Assembly: GCA_947589445.1 (NCBI GenBank)
Contig: CANQAB010000003.1
Coordinates: 1 to 45,140, forward strand
Source: an uncultured Clostridia bacterium
Lineage (GTDB): Bacteria > Bacillota > Clostridia > TANB77 > CAG-508
Direction of reading: 5' to 3'
Length of the DNA: 45,140 nt
Each line of letters opens with the position of its first letter. Positions within the stretch are counted from its first letter, which is position 1. The translations under genes and the position numbers were made by a program. The notes beneath the pieces were generated by a model. That model saw only the letters and a program-made list of their open reading frames with translations. It was not told the origin of the DNA and did no database searches. This document shows positions 25,685-34,613 of this stretch, piece after piece.

Positions 25685-26389
25685 TTATTCTAATTGCATA
25701 GAATATTCTTTTATTACTCCTAAAACCATATCTGTTGATTCTTCTACAGATCGACATTTTGTAACATCCAAGTTTATTGTATTTGGATGTATTTTATAAA
25801 AGCCCGCTACTTTTTGTAAAGCATCTCTTATTTTTATATTTCTTTTCACTTCATTTTGATTATTTTTTTCTTTATATTGTATGCATTTTCTTTTCACACG
25901 TTCCTCTAAGCTTGCTGTAACAAATAAGTGGTAATCTAACTTTGGATAAATTTCCATTAAAGACCTTCCTGAAACAATTACATTATTATCTTGTTTCAAT
26001 TCATCTATTAATTTTCTTGCAAATTCAAATAATTTTGTATTGTCCGCAATTCCTCCAATAATAGACACAGCTAATGAGGATGCCTTAGATTGTAGTTCTT
26101 CTTCGTCTGCTAATTTTCCATCTATATAAATTTTAGATTCCCTATCTTCCATTTTTATTTCTACATTTAAATCATCCATATATTTTTTTATGTCTGCATT
26201 TTTTGTTAATTTCTTTAATTTAAATAAATTATGTCCTTTTTTCATTAAAGTATATACAATAGCACGATATAAATTTCCACCATTTAAAAGTACAGAATTT
26301 GGATCTCTTTTTAATAACTCTCTACATATGCTTGTTTTTCCTGAACCCACTAGTCCTTCTATTCCTATAACAATATTATTATTTTCCAT
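25685..26389 (-). CDS. Cytidylate kinase-like P-loop kinase
   Basis: This 234-residue protein resembles (d)CMP kinase. Walker A is GLVGSGKTSICREL near residue 10; GNLYRAIVY follows where CMP kinases have D-G-A-M-YR. GRSLMEIYPKLDYHLFVTASLEERVKRK matches the family's G-R-D-V-P-A-K-FLTAS-ERA-RR block, with Ser in place of the usual Asp. These substitutions mean the substrate may differ from CMP, so no symbol is given. It heads a unit with murD and the coat-like gene. Confidence 0.8.
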   Translation of the reverse strand: MENNNIVIGIEGLVGSGKTSICRELLKRDPNSVLLNGGNLYRAIVYTLMKKGHNLFKLKKLTKNADIKKYMDDLNVEIKMEDRESKIYIDGKLADEEELQSKASSLAVSIIGGIADNTKLFEFARKLIDELKQDNNVIVSGRSLMEIYPKLDYHLFVTASLEERVKRKCIQYKEKNNQNEVKRNIKIRDALQKVAGFYKIHPNTINLDVTKCRSVEESTDMVLGVIKEYSMQLE

Positions 26390-26722
26390 ATTTTCTCCTC
26401 TTTTTATTGCATAGAAAAAATCGACTTTTAGCTTGACCAGATTTAAGATTTTTCCATATACAACAAAGTTAGGCTACATATATTCGCCCGAGCGAATCGA
26501 GTAGCATGTATTTTGCGCTTTCTTCAGAGAATTGCTCAGCGAAATGCCTTTCTTATATAATTATATAACGAATAAAAATAAAAATCTAGTATTTATATCA
26601 TATTTCGCATTTTATATTGCAATATTATTTTAAAAAATTAATATTTTTCTATTGTATTTATTTTTTTTTTGTTATATTATGTTTGTAATAATATTTATTT
26701 TTACCAAGGAGGCTAAAGATTT
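26390..26722. other. Divergent intergenic region
   Basis: About 330 bases between the divergent cmk-like and DUF4912 genes. A G+C-richer island at 26465-26550 contains a small hairpin (ATTCGC 26482-26487, GCGAAT 26492-26497) and other imperfect inverted repeats. It may be a structured leader or small RNA, but matches no class I know. No open frame is supported. Confidence 0.4.
26652..26680 (+). promoter_or_regulatory. Likely promoter of the DUF4912 gene
   Basis: TTGTAT (26652-26657), a 17-base spacer rich in T, then TATTAT (26675-26680), about 40 bases before the ATG. Confidence 0.5.
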
Positions 26723-27577
26723 ATGCCAAGAGTAACAAAAGACACACCAAATAATGATATAGAAAAGAAAAAAACAAATAAAAAGAAATCCTTAACTGTT
26801 TCAAAAAAAGCAGTATCTAAAAGTACTACCACAAAAACAAATAGTAAAACTGGTAACGCAAAATCAAATAAATCATTAAGTAAAGAAAAAAATAGAAATA
26901 CAAAATCATCTTCTAAAGCTAAAAAGTCTACCATAACTTCTAAAACAAAAGCAACTAAAAAGAAAAATACTACTAATATAAAAAAACTGGAAGGCAATAT
27001 TTTTGCTGAATATTATGATTTGCCATATAGATACAATGAAACTATTGTAAAAATTCTATATCAAACTCCAACTATTCTATTTGTTTATTGGGATATTTCT
27101 GATAGCGACAAAGAAAAATTTATTCAAGAATACGGTGAAAACTTCTTTAATAATTCAACACCAATTTTAAAAGTATTTAATTTAACTAAAAATTATAGTT
27201 TTGAAGTTGAAATTAATGATTATGCAAATAGTTGGTATATTAATGTGAATGATGCAAATTGCGACTATAAAGTTGAACTTGCTCGTAGATCATTTAACTC
27301 TAAAAATAATTATTCCGACTATATTTACATATCATCTTCTAACCACATTAATTTTCCTAATGACCATATTTTACTTGAAAAAATATCAGATGTTATTCGT
27401 TTTAAAAATGTAAAAACAAATACAATTTCTACTAAAAATATTGGTACCTTGCATTTAGTAGGTATTAACAAAATTTATAACGCATACAATTTTTATCAAA
27501 AATTTTATAAGGATGAAATATTGGAAGAAATTAATAATAAAAAAATAATGAATCCATCTTCTTCATCTTGGAGTTAA
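26723..27577 (+). CDS. DUF4912 protein with Lys-rich N-terminus
   Basis: The first 90 of 284 residues are a basic, Lys/Ser/Thr-rich disordered tail. Residues 92-205 match DUF4912: LPYRYNETIVKILYQTPTILFVYWDIS through SWYINV and YKVELARRS. The family is often found beside glycogen or alpha-glucan genes in anaerobes and is thought to have a carbohydrate-binding-like fold; its role is not proven. The ATG has AAGGAGG upstream. The GH57 branching enzyme follows 212 bp downstream on the same strand. Confidence 0.85.
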   Translation: MPRVTKDTPNNDIEKKKTNKKKSLTVSKKAVSKSTTTKTNSKTGNAKSNKSLSKEKNRNTKSSSKAKKSTITSKTKATKKKNTTNIKKLEGNIFAEYYDLPYRYNETIVKILYQTPTILFVYWDISDSDKEKFIQEYGENFFNNSTPILKVFNLTKNYSFEVEINDYANSWYINVNDANCDYKVELARRSFNSKNNYSDYIYISSSNHINFPNDHILLEKISDVIRFKNVKTNTISTKNIGTLHLVGINKIYNAYNFYQKFYKDEILEEINNKKIMNPSSSSWS

Positions 27578-27699
27578 AATAAATTTTAAACTAACAAATT
27601 AAAAAAAGCTTTAATTTTCTTTAATTTGTTCATACCAGATTTGTGTAGTTTTCTATTATAAATAAAAAAACTAAAAAATTAAGCAATTATAGCTTTTTT

Positions 27700-27729
27700 A
27701 TATGGAGCAGGTTTTGTACCTGCCCCATA
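27700..27729. terminator. Hairpin between DUF4912 and the GH57 gene
   Basis: TATGG-A-GCAGGT and ACCTGC-C-CCATA pair over 11 bp with one A-C mismatch and a TTTGT loop. No T-run follows on the plus strand, so it may be a processing or regulatory hairpin rather than a terminator. It lies 60 bases before the GH57 start. Confidence 0.45.
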
Positions 27730-27789
27730 TAAATTTATAATAATATTTATTTATAAATATAAACAATATTTTTATTTAAGGAGAAACTT

Positions 27790-29379
27790 ATGAAAAAAAT
27801 AAATGGATATGTAAGCTTTGTATTACATGCACACTTACCTTTTGTTCATCATCCAGAAAGCGAAGATTATTTAGAAGAACAATGGTTATTTGAAGCCATT
27901 TCAGAAACATATATACCTTTATTAGTAAATTTTAAAAAATTAGAAGATGAAAATGTGGACTTTAGAATTACAATGTCTATTACTCCTCCTCTATTATCTA
28001 TGTTAGATAATGAGTTGTTACAAGAAAGATATATAAAATACTTAAAAACACATATTGAACTATGTAAAAAAGAATTAGAACGTACTAAAAATGATTCTAG
28101 GCTAAATAGTTTGTCTAAATATTATTTAGATAGATACTCTAATGATTTGCATATATTTAAAGATATATATAACTGCAATATTATACAAGGTTTTAAGCAC
28201 TTTCAAGATATAGGTGTTTTAGAAATTATAACATGCGGTGCAACACATGGATTTTTCCCTATTTTATTTGTAAATGAAAAAACTGTGAAAGCACAAATTG
28301 CTGTTGGTGTACAAACATACGAAAAATATTTTGGCAGAAAACCTCGTGGCATTTGGTTACCAGAATGTGGATATGTGCCAGAAGCAGATAAATATTTAAA
28401 AGAATTCGGTATTGAATATATTATTACAGAAACACATGGTATATTATATGCAAATCCAACTCCTATTTATGGTACATGTGCACCAATTGTTTCTCCAGAA
28501 GGTATTGTTGCTTTCGGCAGAGATTTAGAATCATCTCGCCAAGTTTGGAGTTCTATAAATGGTTATCCAGGTGATTATAATTACAGAGAATTTTATCGTG
28601 ATATTGGTTATGATGTTGATTATGAATATATAAAACCTTATATTGCATCTAACGGAGCTAGAGTTCCTACTGGAATCAAGTATTATAGAATTACAGGTAA
28701 AGACTGTCCTAAAGATTATTATAACCCTAGATGGGCATTAGATTCTGTTGAAAAGCAAGCAGGTCACTTTTTCGATTCAAGGCAAGCACAAATTAATGGT
28801 ATTTGCACCTATATGGATAAACCTCCTATTATTCTTTGCCCTTATGACGCAGAACTATATGGTCATTGGTGGTATGAAGGTCCATTATGGCTATACACCT
28901 TATTTAAGAAAATTTATTACGATGAATGTAATTTTGCTTTAATTACACCTGGTGAATATATTGATAAATATCCAGAAATGCAGGAATCTACCCCATGTCG
29001 TTCTAGTTGGGGTGCTAATGGTTATAATGGTGTTTGGCTTAATCAAACTAATGATTATGTACATAGACATCTTCATAAAGCAGGAGACAGAATGGTTGAA
29101 CTTGCTCATTTATTTCCTAATGAACAAGATGAATTTAAAAAGTTTGCATTAAATCAATGTGCTAGAGAATTACTATTAGCTCAGAGTAGCGATTGGTTAT
29201 TTATTATTACAAATGGTACTATGGTTGATTATGCAAAGAAAAGAATTAAAGACCATATCGGAAGATTTACAAAATTATATTATTCCTTAAAAAATAATAA
29301 CGTTGATAAATATTTTCTGGATAATATAAGTAAAATAGATTCTATATTTCCAGAAATAGATTATATGATTTTTTATTAA
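27790..29379 (+). CDS. GH57 1,4-alpha-glucan branching enzyme
   Basis: This enzyme introduces alpha-1,6 branches into glycogen. The 529 residues match GH57: HAHLPFV near residue 14, the ATHGFFP segment, the nucleophile Glu in GIWLPECGY near residue 190, and the acid Asp in CPYDAELYGHWWYEGP near residue 358, followed by the C-terminal helical domain (ARELLLAQSSDWLFIITNGT). A GH57 rather than GH13 branching enzyme is typical of some anaerobes. AAGGAG precedes the ATG. Upstream lies DUF4912, and glgP elsewhere in the window would degrade the product. Confidence 0.93.
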   Translation: MKKINGYVSFVLHAHLPFVHHPESEDYLEEQWLFEAISETYIPLLVNFKKLEDENVDFRITMSITPPLLSMLDNELLQERYIKYLKTHIELCKKELERTKNDSRLNSLSKYYLDRYSNDLHIFKDIYNCNIIQGFKHFQDIGVLEIITCGATHGFFPILFVNEKTVKAQIAVGVQTYEKYFGRKPRGIWLPECGYVPEADKYLKEFGIEYIITETHGILYANPTPIYGTCAPIVSPEGIVAFGRDLESSRQVWSSINGYPGDYNYREFYRDIGYDVDYEYIKPYIASNGARVPTGIKYYRITGKDCPKDYYNPRWALDSVEKQAGHFFDSRQAQINGICTYMDKPPIILCPYDAELYGHWWYEGPLWLYTLFKKIYYDECNFALITPGEYIDKYPEMQESTPCRSSWGANGYNGVWLNQTNDYVHRHLHKAGDRMVELAHLFPNEQDEFKKFALNQCARELLLAQSSDWLFIITNGTMVDYAKKRIKDHIGRFTKLYYSLKNNNVDKYFLDNISKIDSIFPEIDYMIFY

Positions 29380-29466
29380 CACTTAAAAGTTCCTTCGAAT
29401 AAAATAATGTATATCTAAAAACTTTTTAGTAGATAATATGTTATAAGGAGGGACTTTTTCTATTCT

Positions 29467-30330
29467 ATGAAATCACTTTGCATAAAAACAAATTATTCTC
29501 ACGTTATTAATTATTTACTAAAAAATTTTGAAAATATTAACCTTGAAAACACATATATTAGTATTAGAAAATTTAAGCATTTTAACAATATTATTATTCA
29601 TTACTTAGGCAAAGAATATGTTAAATTTAATAATAAATTATCTAATATTATAACAAAATGCATTATTAATTATTACGAAGAAGAATTAATTTATAATAAT
29701 ATAAATCTAAATTATTTTTATTTTAATACTTATGAAAAAAAGAAAATTTTAGAAAATACTATAAATTTATTAATGGAAGAAAATACTTATAGCTTACGTT
29801 ATGATTGCATTAATAATGAAATATTTAAAAATATTAGCATAAATCATTCTTTTTATTTGCAACCATTTATTAATTTTAAATTAAAAAAATATGTAGATTT
29901 ACTTAATAGTCAAATAGACTTGGCTGTTAATAAATTTTTAATAGATAGAGAATATTTAGAATTTGTAAATATTTTAAAATTATATATTAGATCCGAATCT
30001 GAAAATTCTAAAATAGAACATTTACATCTTATTTATAAAGATAAAACATCTATTATTGTAGATGATAATAAAAATATTATATCATGCAATGATAATATGA
30101 AAAAAGCAAAATATATTTCTGACATCTCTTTTTCTTCTAATGATTTTGCTTTAAATACTTTATTAAATTTGATTCCTAAATCTATTACTATACATCTTGT
30201 AGATGGATTCTGTGATGAATTTATTAATACCTTAAAATTAATATTTCAAGATAGAGTTAAAATATGTGAAGATTGTGACATTTGTAATATGTATCGCTGT
30301 AAACAAAAAACAAATAAGAAAAATCTTTGA
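29467..30330 (+). CDS. ytxC: YtxC-like sporulation protein
   Basis: The 287 residues match the putative sporulation protein YtxC family at the C-terminal half: FINFKLKKYVDLLNSQIDLAVNKFLIDREYLEFVNILKLYI near residues 137-178, then HLIYKD and a Cys-containing end (KICEDCDICNMYRC). No membrane segment is seen. The biochemical role is unknown. AAGGAGGG lies 15 bases before the ATG, longer than ideal, but no better start is visible. It points toward the lipoprotein gene with a shared terminator. Confidence 0.78.
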   Translation: MKSLCIKTNYSHVINYLLKNFENINLENTYISIRKFKHFNNIIIHYLGKEYVKFNNKLSNIITKCIINYYEEELIYNNINLNYFYFNTYEKKKILENTINLLMEENTYSLRYDCINNEIFKNISINHSFYLQPFINFKLKKYVDLLNSQIDLAVNKFLIDREYLEFVNILKLYIRSESENSKIEHLHLIYKDKTSIIVDDNKNIISCNDNMKKAKYISDISFSSNDFALNTLLNLIPKSITIHLVDGFCDEFINTLKLIFQDRVKICEDCDICNMYRCKQKTNKKNL

Positions 30331-30452
30331 TTTTCCTTATTTATTTGTGCACGATTTAAAGTTTTCAACTATAATAAAAAAACCTCAAAAGACTGGCAAT
30401 TGTTGCTTTCTATACAATAGGAAAATATTAATTTTCTAGTGTATAAAAAAAT

Positions 30453-30482
30453 AAAATCTCCTTGCTTAGAAGGAGATTTTTT
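30453..30482. terminator. Shared bidirectional terminator
   Basis: AAAATCTCCTT (30453-30463) and AAGGAGATTTT (30470-30480) form an 11-bp stem with T-runs on both strands, between the convergent ytxC-like and lipoprotein genes. Confidence 0.85.
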
Positions 30483-30485
30483 CGG

Positions 30486-30902
30486 TTATTTAGTATCTTT
30501 TTTGTTACTTTTTCTAGAAAACAATATATATATTGTCATCATTGCTATTATCGTCCATGGAAGCCAATTCAGAGTTTTTGACAAAAAGCTATTACCTTCG
30601 TTTTCTACATTCAGCCCTGTTATTCGTGCATCTTTAGAAAAATAATTAGGTACCAAATCTTGTATATCTAAAGTTTGTACCTCGCCTGCTTTTATGTCAA
30701 TTGTTTTCTCAATATGGCTTACCTGTTTGTTTTCTGTAATATCTAAACTAATATTTACAGAACACGTTACACTAGAGTATATACTTACAGAGTGTTCTGA
30801 ATGTTTTGACAAAATCTCATCATTCTTTTTACACCCCGCAAATACCAGCATAACAAGTAACAATATTACAGTTCCTACCACTTTTAACCGACGTTTTCTC
30901 AT
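30486..30902 (-). CDS. Small lipoprotein with C-terminal membrane helix
   Basis: No family is recognised. The 138-residue precursor starts MRKRRLKVV and has a hydrophobic signal ending in the lipobox VFAGC. A beta-rich middle follows (SVTCSVNISLDITENKQVSHIEKTID and DLVPNYFSKDARITG). A membrane helix near residues 110-130 (WLPWTIIAMMTIYILF) and a basic tail end it. The ATG at 30902 is chosen because GAAAGGAAG lies before it; an earlier in-frame ATG is less well placed. Codon 5 is CGG, read as Arg in this frame. This is the only in-frame CGG seen in an unbroken gene of the window. A +1 shift there would give an immediate stop. Confidence 0.75.
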   Translation of the reverse strand: MRKRRLKVVGTVILLLVMLVFAGCKKNDEILSKHSEHSVSIYSSVTCSVNISLDITENKQVSHIEKTIDIKAGEVQTLDIQDLVPNYFSKDARITGLNVENEGNSFLSKTLNWLPWTIIAMMTIYILFSRKSNKKDTK

Positions 30903-31008
30903 GGAAATCTTCCTTTCGAATTTATTTAGCATATAGCTATAAATCTTATTATAACATAATTAATTATAATTTGCAAGTTTTATGTGTACTTAATTTAAAA
31001 TAATTTCC

Positions 31009-31037
31009 TTGACCACCTATTTAATTTATGATATATT
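31009..31037 (+). promoter_or_regulatory. Sigma-A promoter of the TraX-like gene
   Basis: TTGACC (31009-31014), a 17-base spacer, TATATT (31032-31037). The transcript would begin near a 7-bp hairpin (GCTAAAG 31040-31046, CTTTAGC 31057-31063) that abuts the GCGGAGG ribosome site. Confidence 0.7.
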
Positions 31038-31077
31038 ACGCTAAAGAACAATATTGCTTTAGCGGAGGTTAAATACG

Positions 31078-31749
31078 TTGTCCAGTTTTGTTTTAAAAAT
31101 GATTGCAATTGTTTCAATGGTTTTTGACCACACAGGATATATTTTATTTAAAAATCTCTCTTGGATGAATTATATTGGTAGACTTGCTTTCCCTATTTTT
31201 GCATTTCAACTTACTGAGGGATATTCTTATACTAAAAACTTAAAAAAATACTTTTTACGATTGTTTATATTTGCTATTATTTCTCAAATACCATATATGC
31301 TATTTTTAAGTACCTTTAGTAATAATATACATCTTAATATTTTATTTACATTAATTTTAGGACTATTAACCATAACAATTTATGAGAAATTAAATAATAA
31401 ATATTTAGGAATACTTCTTGTAATTTTATGTTGTATTTTTGCTCAGTTTTTATTTTTTGATTATGGATGGTTCGGAATTGCCATTATCTTCATATTCTAT
31501 AAATTTAAAAGTAAAAAAGTTTTGATGAATTTATTTTTTATTTTAACAACTTTTATTAACTATTTTTACGAATTTTTAACTTCTTTTCGTTTAGAATATA
31601 TATGGATTATTTTTTATTGCTCTATGGCAATAATACCAATAAATTTATATAATGGAAAAAAAGGAAAAAATATAAAATATTTACTATATATTTTCTATCC
31701 ACTTCATCTTATTATTTTATATCTTGTCCACCTTTATGTTAATTTTTAA
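31078..31749 (+). CDS. TraX-like membrane acyltransferase
   Basis: This 223-residue integral membrane protein of the TraX family was named for pilin N-acetylation in F plasmids; chromosomal members have unknown acceptors. It starts with the family signature KMIAIVSMVFDHTGYILF and YIGRLAFPIFAFQLTEGY, followed by about seven hydrophobic segments and a C-terminal YIFYPLHLIILYLVH. The start is TTG at 31078, supported by GCGGAGG 9 bases upstream and by the family pattern. No ATG fits. A promoter is visible upstream. Confidence 0.88.
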   Translation: MSSFVLKMIAIVSMVFDHTGYILFKNLSWMNYIGRLAFPIFAFQLTEGYSYTKNLKKYFLRLFIFAIISQIPYMLFLSTFSNNIHLNILFTLILGLLTITIYEKLNNKYLGILLVILCCIFAQFLFFDYGWFGIAIIFIFYKFKSKKVLMNLFFILTTFINYFYEFLTSFRLEYIWIIFYCSMAIIPINLYNGKKGKNIKYLLYIFYPLHLIILYLVHLYVNF

Positions 31750-31759
31750 ATCAAGATAA

Positions 31760-31797
31760 GGGGGGACCAAAAAGGGTCTGACCCTTTTTGGTTCCCC
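31760..31797. repeat. REP-like palindrome, copy 2
   Basis: Near-identical to the palindrome at 18866-18904, with TTCCCC in place of TCCCCC on the right arm. It lies just past the TraX-like stop, where it could also work as a terminator. Confidence 0.88.
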
Positions 31798-31809
31798 TCT
31801 CCCTCTATG

Positions 31810-31977
31810 TTAATTATTGTTGCCACAACACCCAAAATTTGTGAATAATAGTAAAAATACAATTAAGAAAAATAATATTGTACTATCTCCACAACCATTA
31901 TTGTTACAACCACAGTTTCTGAACAGTCCACTTAAAGGACCTCCAGAATAAGTATTGTTTCTTACTTCTTCTTGCAT
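31810..31977 (-). CDS. Small Cys/Asn-rich membrane peptide
   Basis: This 55-residue frame has a strong GGGAGGAG ribosome site about 5 bases before its ATG. It reads MQEEVRNNTYSGG, then NCGCNNNGCGDS, a single hydrophobic helix (ILFFLIVFLLLF), and ends FGCCGNNN. Small Cys- and Asn-rich peptides with one membrane helix are common in spore-formers, some of them spore-associated. Function is unknown. It lies tail to tail with the TraX-like gene and is divergent from the U32 gene. Confidence 0.72.
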   Translation of the reverse strand: MQEEVRNNTYSGGPLSGLFRNCGCNNNGCGDSTILFFLIVFLLLFTNFGCCGNNN

Positions 31978-32082
31978 ATAATCTCCTCCCTCTATTTTCT
32001 TTAAGATATAGTATGAAAGTTTTGTTTTTTATGTTACAATATACATATAAAATTTAAAAAGTAATTTTAGAATGGAGTTTCT

Positions 32083-34484
32083 ATGATTAGTAAAAGAATA
32101 GAATTATTATCTCCTGTTCGGAGATTTTGAATGTTTAAAAGCTGCTGTACAAAATGGAGCAGATGCAATATATTTAGGTGTTTCAGATTTTAATGCAAGA
32201 TATGGAGCTACTAATTTTTCAATAGAAGAACTAGAAAATGCAATTAATTATGCTCATTTAAGAAAAGTAAAAGTCTTTCTTACTCTAAACATACTAATAA
32301 AAAATGAAGAATTTAATAAAGCTATAGAATTGGCTATAAAAGCATATGAATTTGGAATAGATGCTATTATTGTTCAAGATATTGGATTAGCTAGTATTCT
32401 TATTAAAAATTTTCCAGATTTACCAATCCACGCTAGTACTCAAATGACTTGTCACAATTTATCTGGTGCAAAAATATTAGAAACAGCTGGTTTTAAAAGA
32501 ATTGTTTTGTCTAGAGAATTATCTTTGAGTGAAATAGAATATATAACAACAAATACTTCTTGCGAAATTGAAGTGTTTGTTCATGGTGCCCTTTGCATTT
32601 CATATTCAGGACAATGTTTATATTCTAGTTTAATTGGTGGACGTTCACGGTAATCGTGGTAAGTGTGCTCAAGGATGCAGACTTCCATATACTTTACTAA
32701 AAAATGATACTCCAATTGAGAAAGGTTATTTACTAAGTCCTAAAGATTTATGTTCTTTAGAAATGCTACCGGAATTAATAAAAACTGGAATAACATCTTT
32801 AAAAATTGAAGGAAGAATGAAAAATCCTGAATATGTTGCAACTGTTACTAAAATTTATAGAAAATACATAGATAAAATAATGCATAATGAAAAATATGAA
32901 ATTGAAGAACAAGATAATAAAGATTTAATACAAGTTTTTAACCGTGGAGGTTTCTCTCTAGGTCATCTATCTGATAAACCAAATAAGAGTTTAATTTATA
33001 AAGAAAAACCAAATAATATGGGAGTTTATATTGGAAATGTATCTAAATATAATTCTAAAAAAGGTCACATTACTTTAGAACTAATTGATGAATCTATAAA
33101 TATTGGAGATACTATTACTTTTGAAAAAGAAAATACAAACTATACTATTTCTGAATTAATGAATAGTAAACAAAATTTAGTAACAGGTACCCCACATTCT
33201 ATTGTAACAATTGGTAGAATGAAGGGTAATATTAATTCAGGTGATAAAATATATAAAATTACTAGCAAAGAACTATCAAATAGAATAAAAAAGGTTTTAT
33301 CATCTGAAAATAAAAAGCAGACTCTTAACGCAGTATTAGATGTACATATAGGTACACCTATTTGTCTTCAATTAAGTGATAAATGTGGGCATAAAGTAAA
33401 AATAGAATCTACCGATTTTCCTGAAGTGGCAATTAACTCTCCTATTACAAAAGAAAAACTGGAAAATCAGTTAAATAAATTAAACAATACTCCCTACTTT
33501 CTTAAAAATATAAAAATTAATTTAGATAATAATGTATTTATATCACATATTAGTACTATTAATGAATTAAGAAGAAATGCCATTCAAAAATATTCAGAAA
33601 TAATAATTAATGAATACAAAAGAAAAATTAAAAATGATATTTGTTATCCATCTTTAAATATACCTGATATCAATGTAAAAGCAAATCATAAAATTTGTTT
33701 ATTATTAAATATATTAAATTTAGATTTTGATTATTTACAGTTAAAAAATGTTAATAAGTTATATATTCCATTAAAATATTTTTGTACAAAAAAATATGAT
33801 AAAGTTTTAAAAAATTTATCAAACAATTTTAATTTATATATTTACTTACCTAATATTTTAAAACCTAATTATAGAAATTTATATAAAGATACAATTAATA
33901 ATACTATAAAAAATTATAAAATAAAAGGTTTTGTAGTATCTAATATAGGAAATTTCGATTTATTAAAAGAATATAGAAAGGATTATGAATTAATTGGTAA
34001 CTTTAGTTTAAATATCTTTAATAATATTTCTTGTGATATTTTAGATGTTGATACAGTTACAATTTCGCCAGAATTAAATAAAGAAGAAATTAATGTAATT
34101 GCAAAAAATTGCAGAATTCCTAGTGAATTTATTGTATATGGTAATATTCCTTTAATGACATCTGCGTATTGCTTATTAGGACATTCTAATAAGTGTTATC
34201 CAAATTGTACACAAAAGTGTAATTTGAATAATAAATATTTTATAAAAGACAGAATGAACTTTTTATTTAGGGTATTACCAGATAATATACAAACTATCAC
34301 AACTATTTACAATAGTAAAATTAACTTTATTGATGTAAATGAAATAAGTAGCGTAACAAACTTTAGAATTGATATATTAGATGAAAATATTGAAGAAATT
34401 AATGATATTATTAATTTTGTACTTGAAGGAAAACGCTTAGAAGGTAAAAATTATACTAACGGAAATTTAAATAGAATAGTATAA
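32083..34484 (+). CDS. U32 family protein with DUF3656 (RlhA-like), two +1 frameshifts
   Basis: The reconstructed protein is 799 residues, a normal length for U32 proteins with a C-terminal DUF3656 (collagenase-like) domain. Relatives such as RlhA and TrhP hydroxylate cytidine or uridine in rRNA or tRNA; older annotations call them peptidases. The start ATG has GGAG upstream. Codon 13 is the first shift: SPV(C)GDFECLKAAVQNGADAIYLGV. The second, at Gly189, lies in the most conserved block: GGRS(C)GNRGKCAQGCRLPYTL, with the metal-binding cysteines. Without the shifts translation stops at once both times. The frame is otherwise intact through residue 799, including LKIEGRMKNPEYVATV, which argues the gene is functional. 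It ends with a clear terminator. Confidence 0.87.
32119..32121 (+). other. First CGG +1 recoding site in the U32 gene
   Basis: Zero frame GTT CGG AGA TTT TGA stops. Shifted frame GTT (C) GGA GAT TTT GAA restores the GDFE motif. Confidence 0.7.
32648..32650 (+). other. Second CGG +1 recoding site in the U32 gene
   Basis: Zero frame TCA CGG TAA stops directly. Shifted frame TCA (C) GGT AAT CGT restores the conserved SGNRG motif. Confidence 0.72.
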
Positions 34485-34511
34485 AATCCCTTTATATTAA
34501 AGGGATTTTTT
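34483..34511 (+). terminator. Terminator of the U32 gene
   Basis: AAAATCCCTTTA and TAAAGGGATTTT form a stem overlapping the stop codon, followed by a T-run. It also faces the mgtE 3' end. Confidence 0.85.
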
Positions 34512-34613
34512 ATATATTCACTATTGCATTTAAGATTATTTAACTTTTTAAGAATACTCAAATCTGCCAGAAAAAATCTGGATTACAGAATAAATCTTGC
34601 CAAAACTTAAAAT

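Noticed and set aside
26713-26997. 94-codon minus-strand frame
   Set aside because: It is antisense to the Lys-rich N-terminus of the DUF4912 gene; its Phe/Leu/Val content is simply the reverse of Lys/Asn codons.
32648-32652. Stop-codon reassignment (TAA read as an amino acid) in the U32 gene
   Set aside because: Reading through TAA in zero frame gives no family-like sequence, whereas the +1 frame gives SGNRGKCAQGCR. TAA also ends most genes here.
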